Source: Bacillota bacterium
GTDB taxonomy: Bacteria; Bacillota; UBA4882; UBA8346
Reading direction: 5' to 3'
Assembly: GCA_023392595.1 (NCBI GenBank)
Contig: JAEVYU010000033.1
Span: 36,101-100,100, forward strand
DNA length: 64,000 bases
Position 1 is the stretch's first letter. Each line of letters begins with the position of its first letter. Shown piece after piece: positions 1-8,088 of the stretch. A program made the position numbers and the translations under genes. Below the pieces are notes generated by a model that had not been told where the DNA came from, ran no database searches, and saw only the letters and a list, made by a program, of their open reading frames with translations.

Positions 1-46
1 ATTAGGTCTCTTTTTTTATACCAAATTATCAACAGGAGGTTTGATC

Positions 47-703
47 ATGCAAGATTTCTGGTTATCGTTCGGAATGATTTTTTTGGCCGAGTTGGGGGAC
101 AAGACCCAGTTGGTGGCATTGACCTTGGCGACCCGGTACCAGGCGACTATCGTTTTAGCGGGAATATTCACCGCCACATTGGCGGTCCATGTTTTTTCTG
201 CGGCTTTAGGCGGACTTATGGGTGGTTTATTGCCGATCGATTGGATTAAATTTATCGCTGGGGTTGCATTTATCGGGTTTGGTTTTTGGACTTTGCGAGG
301 TGACTGTCTTGAGGAAGGTGATGATGGGACATGCCGTCGCATTGCCTCCCCTTTTTGGCTGGTTTTTGTGACCTTTTTTCTGGCCGAGCTTGGGGATAAA
401 ACCATGTTGAGTACGATGACTTTGGCGGCTACCGGTTCTTTTGTTCCGGTATGGATCGGCCCAACCTTGGGAATGGTGGCTTCCGACGGCTTGGCCATAT
501 TGGTTGGCAAGTTGCTGGGAACCAAACTGCCGGAAAAATTGGTTAAAATCGGCGCCGGAGTGATCTTCCTCGGTTTTGGCGTATTCAGTATCTTTCAAGG
601 TGGGCTAAAGCTGCCGTTTTATGCCTGGATTATCGCAGTATTGTTTATCGGAGTATTGGCCGGAATTTTCTTAAGACCGCAGAAAAAAGACTGTCGGAGC
701 TAA
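47..703 (+). CDS. GDT1/TMEM165 family (UPF0016) cation transporter
   Basis: A 218-residue integral membrane protein of the UPF0016/GDT1 family, whose characterised members export Mn2+ or exchange Ca2+/Mn2+ for protons. The family signature ELGDKT is present twice, near residues 14-20 (followed by Q) and near 111-117 (followed by M), each at the start of a three-helix half, so the protein shows the expected internal duplication with about six hydrophobic segments. The ATG at 47 lies 7 nt after AGGAGG (34-39); an in-frame TTG at 41 sits too close to that site. Only 46 nt of leader are visible, so a Mn riboswitch further upstream cannot be excluded. Substrate is inferred from the family, not shown here. 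Confidence 0.9.
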   Translation: MQDFWLSFGMIFLAELGDKTQLVALTLATRYQATIVLAGIFTATLAVHVFSAALGGLMGGLLPIDWIKFIAGVAFIGFGFWTLRGDCLEEGDDGTCRRIASPFWLVFVTFFLAELGDKTMLSTMTLAATGSFVPVWIGPTLGMVASDGLAILVGKLLGTKLPEKLVKIGAGVIFLGFGVFSIFQGGLKLPFYAWIIAVLFIGVLAGIFLRPQKKDCRS

Positions 704-704
704 A

Positions 705-740
705 GGATCCTTTCCGGGCTTTGCCATCCCGGAATCCCTA
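705..740 (+). terminator. weak hairpin after the GDT1-family gene
   Basis: A 7-bp inverted repeat (TTCCGGG at 712-718 and CCCGGAA at 728-734) follows the stop codon directly. It has no U-run, so it is at best a weak terminator or 3'-end stabiliser. The remaining stretch to 949 shows no convincing gene. Confidence 0.35.
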
Positions 741-949
741 AGCTTTTAGGAATTATAAATGAAAAGGACCTTCTTTATTCGACTTATCAAAAGGAAAATT
801 ATAAAAGCCGCCCCTGGTATGAGAAGCGGATTTGCCGGTTGCTATCAACCAACCCCGTGTCACAAATGCCACAATGAACATAGGATATCAGGTATAGTCC
901 AAGTCATTTGCAACATGACTTCATTGTATATAATTTGGAAGGTGATGAG

Positions 950-1132
950 ATGTTTTTTATCACTTCAGACAAGTGCAGGGTAATTGATATCCGAGACCAT
1001 ATCAATCCGAAACTACCGATCTGGACGAAAGATCATCATCAGTTTGCGGTGGAAATTGCGTCTACAGAATATCTTAATACGGACGAAAAAACCTCACCGA
1101 TGCTTCCTGCAGGTTGGGTGGTGCTAAAGTGA
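950..1132 (+). CDS. 60-residue hypothetical protein coupled to the PHP gene
   Basis: I do not recognise this short protein. The ATG at 950 is preceded by GGAAGGTGATGAG, a usable ribosome binding site. The stop TGA (1130-1132) overlaps the GTG start of the PHP gene (1129), the geometry of translational coupling, and this is the main reason to accept the gene. The product is soluble, mixed in charge and has a DHHQF stretch, but no motif that fixes a function. It could instead be the decayed end of a larger gene. Confidence 0.45.
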   Translation: MFFITSDKCRVIDIRDHINPKLPIWTKDHHQFAVEIASTEYLNTDEKTSPMLPAGWVVLK

Positions 1133-2169
1133 GCAAAACACTTGTCGCTAATCCGTATGTAAATTTTAAGAGTTACCAACAATATGTGAGTAATTACCAT
1201 ACTCATACTACTGAAAGTGATGGCAGGCTTTACGGAGCCGAGGTTATTGAGCGTTACCACAAAGCAAATTATGATATTTTGATCCTAACCGATCACGACC
1301 GGAGCCGTCCCAGCAGATCGCCACGGGAAAATAGCGGCGAACCATTCGTAAATACTTGGCCTTGGTCTAAATTTGAAGGCGATGAACCCTATCAAGCTCC
1401 GGCCGGAAGATACTCCAGAGACCCGGTTACCGGTATTGTTCCGGCACTTAATATGTTAGCCATCGAAGGTGTTGAATTATCACGAAGGCACCATTTGGGA
1501 TCTTTTGACAACGATTTTACCGGCGGCGGAGTTGACTATACTGATGAAAGTCAGGTAACGGAAGTACAATCCCGCAATGGTCTTTGTATGTTTTACCACC
1601 CGGGGCGTTATGACTTTAAACCAAGTTGGTATATTAACTTATTTAAGAAATACCAGGCCTTGGTGGGGGTGGAAGTTTTTAATCAGGATGATCGTTACCC
1701 AAATGATCGGAAACTATGGGATGAGATATTAACCTCAAGTATGCCGAATATACCGGTATGGGGTTATAGTAATGATGATATGCATCGGGAAGAACATTTA
1801 TTTCGAAATTACAATTGGATGTTAATGCCGAACCTGGAGGTAGGAGCCTGGAGAAAGGCAATGCAGTCAGGGAGGTCTTATTTTTGTTATGAATATACTG
1901 GAATTGGTCAACACAAATGCCCGAGGATCTATGACATAAAGACGGATGACCGGTCAATTGCCATTGATACCGATGGCTCGGATATTGACTGGATATTTAA
2001 TAAAAAGGTGGTTGGTAACGGACCGGTTTTTGACTTAAGTGCACATCAAGGAAATTATGTCCGAGCCGAGATTAAAAATAACTTCGGCATAACTTGTACT
2101 CAACCATTTGGATTTTCTACCAATTTGCTTGTTTGGGGCGAATGGCTGTTTCCAAAGAAATATTTTTAA
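1129..2169 (+). CDS. PHP-domain metal-dependent phosphoesterase-like protein
   Basis: A 346-residue protein with the polymerase-and-histidinol-phosphatase (PHP) fold signature. An N-terminal NYHTHTTESDG motif lies near residues 22-32, an LTDHD motif follows about 30 residues later, and later metal-ligand candidates are IEGVELSRRHH, FYHPGR and GYSNDDMH. These are the usual positions of the metal ligands in stand-alone PHP hydrolases. The physiological substrate is unknown. The GTG start at 1129 gives an N-terminus typical of the family (about 20 residues before HTH) and overlaps the previous stop. No signal peptide is seen. A terminator-like hairpin follows. Confidence 0.8.
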   Translation: MSKTLVANPYVNFKSYQQYVSNYHTHTTESDGRLYGAEVIERYHKANYDILILTDHDRSRPSRSPRENSGEPFVNTWPWSKFEGDEPYQAPAGRYSRDPVTGIVPALNMLAIEGVELSRRHHLGSFDNDFTGGGVDYTDESQVTEVQSRNGLCMFYHPGRYDFKPSWYINLFKKYQALVGVEVFNQDDRYPNDRKLWDEILTSSMPNIPVWGYSNDDMHREEHLFRNYNWMLMPNLEVGAWRKAMQSGRSYFCYEYTGIGQHKCPRIYDIKTDDRSIAIDTDGSDIDWIFNKKVVGNGPVFDLSAHQGNYVRAEIKNNFGITCTQPFGFSTNLLVWGEWLFPKKYF

Positions 2170-2186
2170 TAACGTAAGCGTATAGT

Positions 2187-2218
2187 AGCTCCCTACCTTG
2201 AAAATGGTTAGGGCTTTT
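2187..2218 (+). terminator. intrinsic terminator after the PHP gene
   Basis: The arms AGCTCCCTACC (2187-2197) and GGTTAGGGCT (2205-2214) form a GC-rich stem with one bulge, followed by a short U-run. It closes the small two-gene unit. Confidence 0.6.
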
Positions 2219-2326
2219 AATTTGTTTTAAAGGGATTTTCTTTTCGCGGATTTGAAAAAAGCTAGGTGCGGCTCGCCTCTACCAGATTAAGACATCAGTT
2301 TTGGTACACTGAAACCCTCTTGATTC

Positions 2327-2473
2327 CAATTAATTTTAGCAGGACTTTTTCGATAATTTCGACTAGAGAATATTAGAAAATATCGCACGGCCGCAGGTTC
2401 AAATCCTGTCGCCTAGAACCATAAGAAAACCTTGATTCGACGGACTTTGGGACGTCAAATTTTTGTTTTGGGA
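2327..2473. repeat. 147-nt repeat copy A with tRNA 3'-half-like end
   Basis: This stretch aligns over its whole length with 4249-4396. Shared blocks include AGGACTTTTTC, TTCGACTAGA, ACGGCC and GGTTC..TCCT.TCG. At 2393-2409 it holds a T-arm-like element: stem GCAGG/CCTGT around the canonical loop TTCAAAT, followed by CGCC and then an ACCA. No upstream tRNA body (D-arm, anticodon) is present. The two copies bracket the riboswitch-cobT unit in the same orientation. Confidence 0.65.
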
Positions 2474-2623
2474 ATCTTTTTTGCAAACCGCGTCATTATT
2501 GGGTTTATAAAAAATATGCCCGCGGGGATATTTAATAAAACTTATTTTGTTTATAAAAACAAAGGAGACTGACTTGAAGTTGGCCCCTTTTTGCGTAAAT
2601 AGAGAAATTTTTTTATATTGTTA

Positions 2624-2652
2624 TTGACATTTTGTATCATTCAACTTAGAAT
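2624..2652 (+). promoter_or_regulatory. sigma-A promoter of the cobT leader
   Basis: A perfect -35 box TTGACA (2624-2629) and a -10 box TAGAAT (2647-2652) are separated by 17 nt. Transcription would start near 2659, just before the riboswitch. Confidence 0.85.
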
Positions 2653-2668
2653 AAATTAAATAATCTTA

Positions 2669-2830
2669 TAGGTGCCGATCGGTAATCGATTGGAGAATAG
2701 GGAACGGGGTGAGAATCCTCGACGAACCCATCGCCGTATACGGAGAGTGAACCCTCAAAATGCCACTGGGAAAAATCCCGGGAAGGCGAAGGTAAGCGAA
2801 GACACGTAAGCCGGAAAACCTGCCTTAAGG
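2669..2830 (+). ncRNA. cobalamin riboswitch (aptamer)
   Basis: The leader carries the conserved blocks of the AdoCbl aptamer in order: AGGTGCC near 2670, AATAGGGAAC (B12-box side), GGTGAGAATCC, a variable arm, GCCACTGGG, GGGAAGGCGAAGG, GTAAGCCGGAAAACCTGCC near 2807-2825. The AGGT and ACCT ends form P1. In this family cobalamin binding represses the downstream gene, here by termination (see next entry). Confidence 0.95.
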
Positions 2831-2857
2831 TATCAAATATTCAGTGGATAATGGTAA

Positions 2858-2900
2858 AGTCTGCGAGTATAGCTATATGCTGTATTTGCGGACTTTTTTT
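2858..2900 (+). terminator. riboswitch-controlled terminator before cobT
   Basis: A 16-bp stem (2858-2873 with 2879-2894, a few G-U pairs) with a five-base loop is followed by seven U residues. It lies between the aptamer and cobT, so it is the expression platform: ligand-bound RNA would end transcription here. Confidence 0.9.
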
Positions 2901-2980
2901 ATTCACCCAAAGGGGAGTGAAGCAATTCTGCAATGATCAACATTCAAATAGCAAAAAAATTATTTAATTAGGAGGTTATC

Positions 2981-4057
2981 ATGAAACTTGAGGAAATTTC
3001 GGAAAAAATTAAGGGACTTGATAGCACCGCAATGGATACCACCCGTATCTTACAGGACAGTTTGGTAAAACCTGCCGGTAGCCTTGGCATGCTTGAAAAC
3101 ATCAGCATTCAGATGGCAGGAATTACAGGCAAGGTGAAAAGCAACATTGATAAAAGAGTTCACTTTGTTTTTGGTGCAGACAACGGTATTTATGAGGAAG
3201 GCGTATCCGCAGCACCGCAAATTTTCACTAACTTTTTGATGAAGGGCTATGCTTCCGGTAAGAAATGCGGAATCAACGTCCTTTGTGAATACAACAAGGT
3301 TGACTTAAAGCTTGTTGATATGGGTGTTATTGGCGAACTTGACTATCCCAATATTCTCAATAAAAAGTTGATGCCAAACGGCACCAATAACTTTTACAAG
3401 GAAAGGTCAATGAGCCGGGATATCGCTTTCAAAGGGATAGAAGTTGGCTTTGACCTTGTAAAGCTGGCCTGTGATGAAGGTTATGATATTATCGGCATCG
3501 GCGAGGTTGGTATGGGCAATACCTCTACGGCAGCTGCCTGTATCATGGCGGCACTCGGCAGTATCGATACGGAAAAAGCAATCGGCAGAGGCGGCGGGCT
3601 CACCGATGAAGCCTATGAAAACAAAAAACGTGTGATTTCACAAGCCTTGGCAATGCACAAACCCGACGCAAAGGATATTGTAGATATTATTTCAAAGGTT
3701 GGCGGGCTTGACATTGCTGCTATGACCGGTGTGTTTATTGGCGCAGCATATTACCGCAAACCTGTTATTATTGACGGTGTGATCTCCATCGCTGCTGCAC
3801 TGCTCGCCTATAAATTCAACCAACTCACAAAAGAGTTTATGTTCCCCTCACATATATCCGAAGAGCCGGCGTACAATCTTGCAGCCGAAGCCATGGAACT
3901 GAAACCTATGCTTAACCTTGGAATGCGACTTGGTGAAGGGACAGGCTGCCCGATAGCCATGGGAGTTATCGGTAATGCAATGGCTATTATCAATAACATG
4001 AGTACCTTTGAAGAAGTCAATATGGATATTGAATACCGAAAAGGAATAAAGGCTTAA
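2981..4057 (+). CDS. cobT: Nicotinate-nucleotide:dimethylbenzimidazole phosphoribosyltransferase CobT
   Basis: CobT transfers the phosphoribosyl group of nicotinate mononucleotide to a lower-ligand base such as 5,6-dimethylbenzimidazole, giving the alpha-ribazole phosphate used in the cobamide nucleotide loop. The 358-residue length is normal. Family motifs are visible: KPAGSLG near residue 31, FGADNGIYEEGVS near 64, GEVGMGNTSTAAA near 173, GLDIAAMTG near 246 and RLGEGTGCP near 317, the last containing the catalytic Glu. The start has AGGAGG 7 nt upstream. It stands alone without other cob/cbi genes, suggesting salvage or lower-ligand remodelling, and is regulated by the B12 riboswitch. It lies between two copies of a tRNA-end-like repeat, which may mark acquisition. 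Confidence 0.95.
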   Translation: MKLEEISEKIKGLDSTAMDTTRILQDSLVKPAGSLGMLENISIQMAGITGKVKSNIDKRVHFVFGADNGIYEEGVSAAPQIFTNFLMKGYASGKKCGINVLCEYNKVDLKLVDMGVIGELDYPNILNKKLMPNGTNNFYKERSMSRDIAFKGIEVGFDLVKLACDEGYDIIGIGEVGMGNTSTAAACIMAALGSIDTEKAIGRGGGLTDEAYENKKRVISQALAMHKPDAKDIVDIISKVGGLDIAAMTGVFIGAAYYRKPVIIDGVISIAAALLAYKFNQLTKEFMFPSHISEEPAYNLAAEAMELKPMLNLGMRLGEGTGCPIAMGVIGNAMAIINNMSTFEEVNMDIEYRKGIKA

Positions 4058-4248
4058 AAAAAGGGGCTGCAATTTTAAGTTGCAGCCTCAGAACGCTGAC
4101 AGAGTCACTCGAAAGGGAGACTCTTCAGGAGTGGACATGATTTTGTGTACATGAAGTCAATTTATTTTTTGATCAATTTATTTTGACGTTCAATTGTCGT
4201 TCTAGACTCTCGATTGTTTTCGATTGAATTTGATTAGAAAATGTTTGC

Positions 4249-4396
4249 ATATCAATTTTACCAGGACTTTTTCTATGAATTCGACTAGAAAATATTGGTA
4301 AATATTGTACGGCCATTGGTTCGACTCCTATCGGGCGCATTATTATACTAAAATGAATTGGCGGAGATTTTGACCGTCAATTTTTTATTTTTGGGA
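4249..4396. repeat. repeat copy B with tRNA-Arg-like 3' end
   Basis: Second copy of the repeat at 2327-2473. Its tRNA-like end is a T-arm at 4315-4331 (ATTGG, loop TTCGACT, CCTAT) followed by CGGGCGC and A (4332-4339), which is the usual acceptor strand and discriminator of many bacterial tRNA-Arg genes. TTA stands where CCA would be. The rest of the tRNA is missing. After the tRNA-like part both copies keep similar sequence (GGCGGA..., GTCAA, T-rich, TTTTGGGA). Confidence 0.65.
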
Positions 4397-4573
4397 GAGT
4401 GGTTCATTTTGGTTCGTTTTCTTCCGGGATATATGGATATATAAAGAACGTAATTTTGGTGAAACATACCGCTAGATAGTTATAAAAAATAAGAACGGAT
4501 AGAAACTTTATCAAGAGGATGCCGTTATATAGAGTATAACCCTTTTTTCATTTGCATCAACCTCCTTTGGTTA

Positions 4574-4607
4574 CCCCGCCACTTTAATCGGTGTGCGGGG
4601 CCTTTTT
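4574..4607 (+). terminator. orphan intrinsic terminator
   Basis: CCCCGC (4574-4579) pairs with GCGGGG (4595-4600), extended by AC/GT, followed by CCTTTTT. No gene on this strand precedes it closely; it may be left from a lost gene. Confidence 0.6.
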
Positions 4608-4745
4608 ATGTTTTGTGGGCGGTGGAGGGATTGAAACAGTTTTGACCATGGACCTGGAAAACTGAGATCTTATTCGTCAGTCAAAACAAAAGAGGAAACA
4701 GCCCGACGTTTTATTAACTTTTTTTTTCGAAATTGTTCCTTTACT

Positions 4746-4778
4746 GCCCGTTGGACGCTTTGTTCAAGGGGCTTTTTT
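4746..4778 (+). terminator. orphan intrinsic terminator
   Basis: GCCCGTTG (4746-4753) and CAAGGGGC (4765-4772) form a stem followed by six U residues. It insulates the following promoter from upstream transcription. Confidence 0.55.
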
Positions 4779-4831
4779 GTTGTATGAGAAACAAATAAAA
4801 AACTATGTTAACCTAAAGCCAACGCTTCCTA

Positions 4832-4860
4832 TTGACAATCAAAAAAGATAACGTTACAAT
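4832..4860 (+). promoter_or_regulatory. sigma-A promoter with a LacI-type palindrome, sugar ABC operon
   Basis: TTGACA (4832-4837) and TACAAT (4855-4860) are 17 nt apart. The perfect palindrome TAACGTTA (4849-4856) overlaps the -10 box; a centre with CpG is typical of LacI-family operators, so repression at this site is plausible but inferred. The leader from about 4867 to the start codon is roughly 240 nt. Confidence 0.8.
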
Positions 4861-5107
4861 AAAATTAAAAATAATTAAAAAAAGTTAAAACAAGAAAAAT
4901 TATTGGTTAAATGGTACCGGAAATTTATCCGATCGACACCGAATATCAATCGAATCATATCCCGGTGAACTTTTTAGATGTTTGAATATTATCCACACAA
5001 CAGTTCGCCCCATCTTTTTGCATTGTTGCAACAAACTGGTTTTCTTTATTCAAAAGGGTGTTTTAACTAAGGTTATTCATGATAAAAAACTATTGGAGGG
5101 AGATTTA

Positions 5108-6169
5108 ATGAGGAAATTATTAGGTTATTTAGTAGCTTTGTCAATGGTTTTTGCGCTTGCGGGTTTCGGCCAGGCAGCAAGTAAGGGTTATGTGGGAATT
5201 GCAATGCCGACACAGTCATCCGAACGGTGGATTAAAGACGGTCGCACCATGAAAGATATCCTTGAAAAAAGAGGATATCAAGTTGATCTGCAATACGCCG
5301 AAGATGATATCCCGACTCAAAAATCTCAAATTGAAAACATGGTGACCAAAGGGGCAAAAATCTTAGTTATTGCCGCGATCGATGGTTCCACCCTTTCGGG
5401 AACACTTGACAATGCAGCTAAAAGCGGAGTTAAAGTTATCTCCTATGACCGTTTGTTAGTCAATACCAAAGCTGTTTCTTATTATGCAACTTTTGATAAC
5501 AGAAAAGTCGGTCAACTCCAAGCTCAATCTTTAGTTGACGGCCTCACGAAATTTAAAGGCAAAGGTCCTTGGAATATTGAAATGTTTGCCGGTTCCCCCG
5601 ACGATACCAATTCCTTCTATTTCTATTCGGGAGCCATGGATGTTCTTCAACCTTTAATGAAAAAAGGCCAAATCGTTGTTCCGTCCAAACAAACCAAACA
5701 AGCTGAAATGGGTACCTTGCGTTGGGATGGCGCTGTCGCTCAATCCCGTATGGATGCCCTTTTGGCTGCCAACTATTCGGGCGGAAAGAAACTGGATGGT
5801 GTATTATCACCGTATGATGGTATTTCCAGAGGCATCTTATCATCCCTGATTTCCTTCGGTTTTGTTCCCGGCAAAAATTTACCGATTGTTACCGGACAAG
5901 ATGCTGAAGCCGCTTCCATTAAATTGATTAAAGCCGGTCAACAATATTCCACTATCTTAAAAGATACCCGCGACCTGGCGAAAGTTGCTTCCGACATGGT
6001 TGACGCTGTTTTAAAAGGGAGCAAACCTCAAATCAATGATACCAAGACTTACAATAACAATGTAAAAGTCGTTCCTTCGTTCTTGCTAGCTCCTTACATT
6101 GTCACCAAAGATAACTATCAAAAATTGGTTATCGACTCCGGTTATATCAAAGCGTCGGATATTCAATAA
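5108..6169 (+). CDS. chvE: ChvE-type multiple-monosaccharide-binding protein
   Basis: A 353-residue periplasmic-type sugar-binding protein of the Peripla_BP_4/ChvE branch, the extracellular receptor of the ABC transporter encoded next. Residues 1-23 form a signal peptide (basic MRK, hydrophobic core, GQAAS cleavage region) without a lipobox. The mature start GYVGIAMPTQSSERW is typical of ChvE-like proteins; a TGQDAE motif near residue 266 lies in the hinge/binding region. The ATG at 5108, after GGAGGGA, is preferred over an in-frame upstream start at 4982 that would place 42 non-signal residues before it. ChvE relatives bind glucose, galactose, arabinose or xylose; the true ligand is unknown. 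The symbol is by similarity. Confidence 0.85.
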   Translation: MRKLLGYLVALSMVFALAGFGQAASKGYVGIAMPTQSSERWIKDGRTMKDILEKRGYQVDLQYAEDDIPTQKSQIENMVTKGAKILVIAAIDGSTLSGTLDNAAKSGVKVISYDRLLVNTKAVSYYATFDNRKVGQLQAQSLVDGLTKFKGKGPWNIEMFAGSPDDTNSFYFYSGAMDVLQPLMKKGQIVVPSKQTKQAEMGTLRWDGAVAQSRMDALLAANYSGGKKLDGVLSPYDGISRGILSSLISFGFVPGKNLPIVTGQDAEAASIKLIKAGQQYSTILKDTRDLAKVASDMVDAVLKGSKPQINDTKTYNNNVKVVPSFLLAPYIVTKDNYQKLVIDSGYIKASDIQ

Positions 6170-6183
6170 AAAAATCAATGCTT

Positions 6184-6225
6184 CATCTCAATTCGGTTGT
6201 CAAAAAAGGATAACCCTTTGAGATG
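6184..6225 (+). other. intercistronic hairpin between binding protein and ATPase genes
   Basis: CATCTCAA (6184-6191) pairs with TTGAGATG (6218-6225), with an inner pairing GGTT/AACC. No U-run follows. Such structures after binding-protein genes commonly protect the 3' end and raise binding-protein levels over the rest of the operon. The stretch from 6226 to 6543 holds no supported gene. Confidence 0.5.
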
Positions 6226-6543
6226 TTTTGCCAGAATGGTTGAAATAGTTAAAACACCAAGAACCATCCATTGTTAGGTTGTTTTTATTGAAAGATTTCA
6301 TAGTGGAGAAAAGCTTCGTTCGTATGGATTTCAATGGAACCACTTGATTATATTTTCAGGGTACAGCCATCGGTTAACAAGCTCCGAACCGCTTTTTTCT
6401 TAGCTTATTACCATTTCGGAGTGCCGGTGGCTTGCCTTTATTTTCAATATCAATTCGGGATTGGGTTCAAAAAACATTTTGTCGCCTCTGCTCGAAGTTC
6501 GCTATATACCTTTAGTGCCGGGTATTCATAAAGGAGAATCAAA

Positions 6544-8088
6544 ATGGAAAATTATGTTTTGGAAATGAAAAATATTACCAAAGTATTCCCCGGTGTGAAA
6601 GCGTTGAATAACGTAAATTTGCAAATCAAACCTCATCACATTCATGCTTTGGTTGGTGAAAACGGAGCGGGTAAATCTACTTTGATGAATATTTTGAGTG
6701 GGGTTTATCCATATGGAACATACGATGGTGATATTATCGTAGATGGTGAAATATGTAAGTTTAAGGACATCCGGGAAAGCGAAGCGAAAGGCATCGCCAT
6801 TATTCATCAAGAGTTGGCGTTGATTCCCACGCTATCGGTGGCCGAGAATATTTTTATCGGTAATGAACAGACCAGTAACGGGGTTACGATTAATTGGAAT
6901 AAAACCCGGCAACGGACCCTTGAAATCATAAAAAAAGTTGGTTTAAATGTCAATATCGAGACCAAGATTATGGATCTTGGAATGGGTAAACAGCAACTGG
7001 TGGAAATCAGTAAGGCGTTATCGAAGGATATTAAAATATTAATATTGGATGAACCTACTGCGGCCTTGAACGATGAGGATTCCGAACATTTGCTCAACTT
7101 AATCCTGGGCCTCAAAGAACATGGAATCACTTCGATTATTATTTCCCATAAATTACAGGAAGTGATCAAAGTCGCGGATGAAATTACCGTGATTCGGGAT
7201 GGAGCCACCATTGAAACGCTTGTGAAAGGACAGGATGAAATCACCGAGGCTCGCATTATCAAGGGCATGGTTGGACGGGAAATCACCGACCGCTTCCCCA
7301 AACGTCAAAATAAAATCGGTGATATCCGGTTTGAAATTGAAAATTGGAATGTCTATGATCCGACCGACGAATCCAGGCAGATCATCAAAGATGTCAATGT
7401 AAATGTAAGACGGGGTGAAGTTGTTGGCATTGCAGGCTTGATGGGCGCCGGCCGGACCGAACTGGCCATGAGCGTCTTTGGAAAAGCCTATGGCAGGAAA
7501 ATTTCCGGCAGTATTAAAAAAGATGGCCAAAAGTTAGAATTACACAACGTTAGTGAGGCGATTAAAAATAAAATCACCTATTCAACGGAGGATAGAAAAA
7601 ACGCCGGTTTGGTTCTAACATCCGATATCAGGCGAAACATTACACTTTCAGCACTTCCTAAAATAGCCAAATTCAGTGTGGTTGATGAAAATAGGGAAAT
7701 AAAAGTTGGGGAAGAATACCGTGAAAAATTGAGAATCAAATCATCCAGCGTTTTTCAAAACGCCGGAAATTTATCGGGTGGTAATCAACAGAAAGTTGTC
7801 TTTAGTAAGTGCATATTTGCAGACCCGGATGTCTTGTTTTTGGATGAGCCGACCCGGGGAATTGATGTCGGAGCAAAATATGAAATCTATTCAATCATCA
7901 ATGAATTGGCTGAAGAAGGAAAGTCGATTCTCATGATATCATCAGAATTGCCCGAAATTTTGGGAATGTGCGACCGGATATACGTCATGAATGAAGGAAG
8001 AATTGTCGGAGAGCTTTCCAGGAAGGAAGCCTCTCAAGAAAACATTATGCATTGCATTATGCAAAGTAATAGGGAGGTCTCAAAGTGA
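6544..8088 (+). CDS. mmsA: sugar ABC transporter ATP-binding protein (MmsA/GguA type)
   Basis: A 514-residue protein with two tandem ABC ATPase domains, the layout of sugar importers of the RbsA/XylG/MmsA class. The first domain has Walker A GENGAGKST near residue 38, a degenerate signature region GMGKQQLVEISKAL, and Walker B ILILDEPTAAL near 163. The second domain has a degenerate Walker A (AGLMGAGRTEL), signature LSGGNQQKV and Walker B VLFLDEPTRGID, as is usual in this class. AAGGAG precedes the ATG. It ends in a 4-nt overlap with the permease gene, so the two are coupled. It energises uptake of the sugar bound by the upstream receptor. Confidence 0.92.
   Translation: MENYVLEMKNITKVFPGVKALNNVNLQIKPHHIHALVGENGAGKSTLMNILSGVYPYGTYDGDIIVDGEICKFKDIRESEAKGIAIIHQELALIPTLSVAENIFIGNEQTSNGVTINWNKTRQRTLEIIKKVGLNVNIETKIMDLGMGKQQLVEISKALSKDIKILILDEPTAALNDEDSEHLLNLILGLKEHGITSIIISHKLQEVIKVADEITVIRDGATIETLVKGQDEITEARIIKGMVGREITDRFPKRQNKIGDIRFEIENWNVYDPTDESRQIIKDVNVNVRRGEVVGIAGLMGAGRTELAMSVFGKAYGRKISGSIKKDGQKLELHNVSEAIKNKITYSTEDRKNAGLVLTSDIRRNITLSALPKIAKFSVVDENREIKVGEEYREKLRIKSSSVFQNAGNLSGGNQQKVVFSKCIFADPDVLFLDEPTRGIDVGAKYEIYSIINELAEEGKSILMISSELPEILGMCDRIYVMNEGRIVGELSRKEASQENIMHCIMQSNREVSK

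Larger units (their letters stand above)
4058..5107 (+). other. gene-free stretch with relic signals
   Basis: No supported gene lies in this 1 kb. It begins with an inverted repeat GGCTGCAA/TTGCAGCC just after cobT, then holds repeat copy B, two intrinsic terminators with no gene before them, a minus-strand AGGAGG followed by a start but only about ten codons (near 4535-4572), and finally the promoter and a long leader of the sugar-binding protein gene. The picture is of decayed genes. Confidence 0.5.

Noticed and set aside
759..983. A 74-codon plus-strand frame with several Cys/His
   Set aside because: It overlaps the better-supported small gene at 950 in another frame, has no homology I can see and a poor start.
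2327..2473. A complete tRNA gene
   Set aside because: Only the T-arm and part of the acceptor strand are present; there is no D-arm or anticodon arm upstream in either copy.
4535..4572. Minus-strand AGGAGG followed by a start and about ten codons
   Set aside because: Too short to call a gene; could be a leader peptide or the intact 5' end of a lost gene. No related downstream gene is present.
6334..6531. A 65-codon frame between the binding protein and ATPase genes of the sugar operon
   Set aside because: No motif, no conserved position in such operons and no convincing ribosome binding site; intercistronic RNA structure explains the gap.
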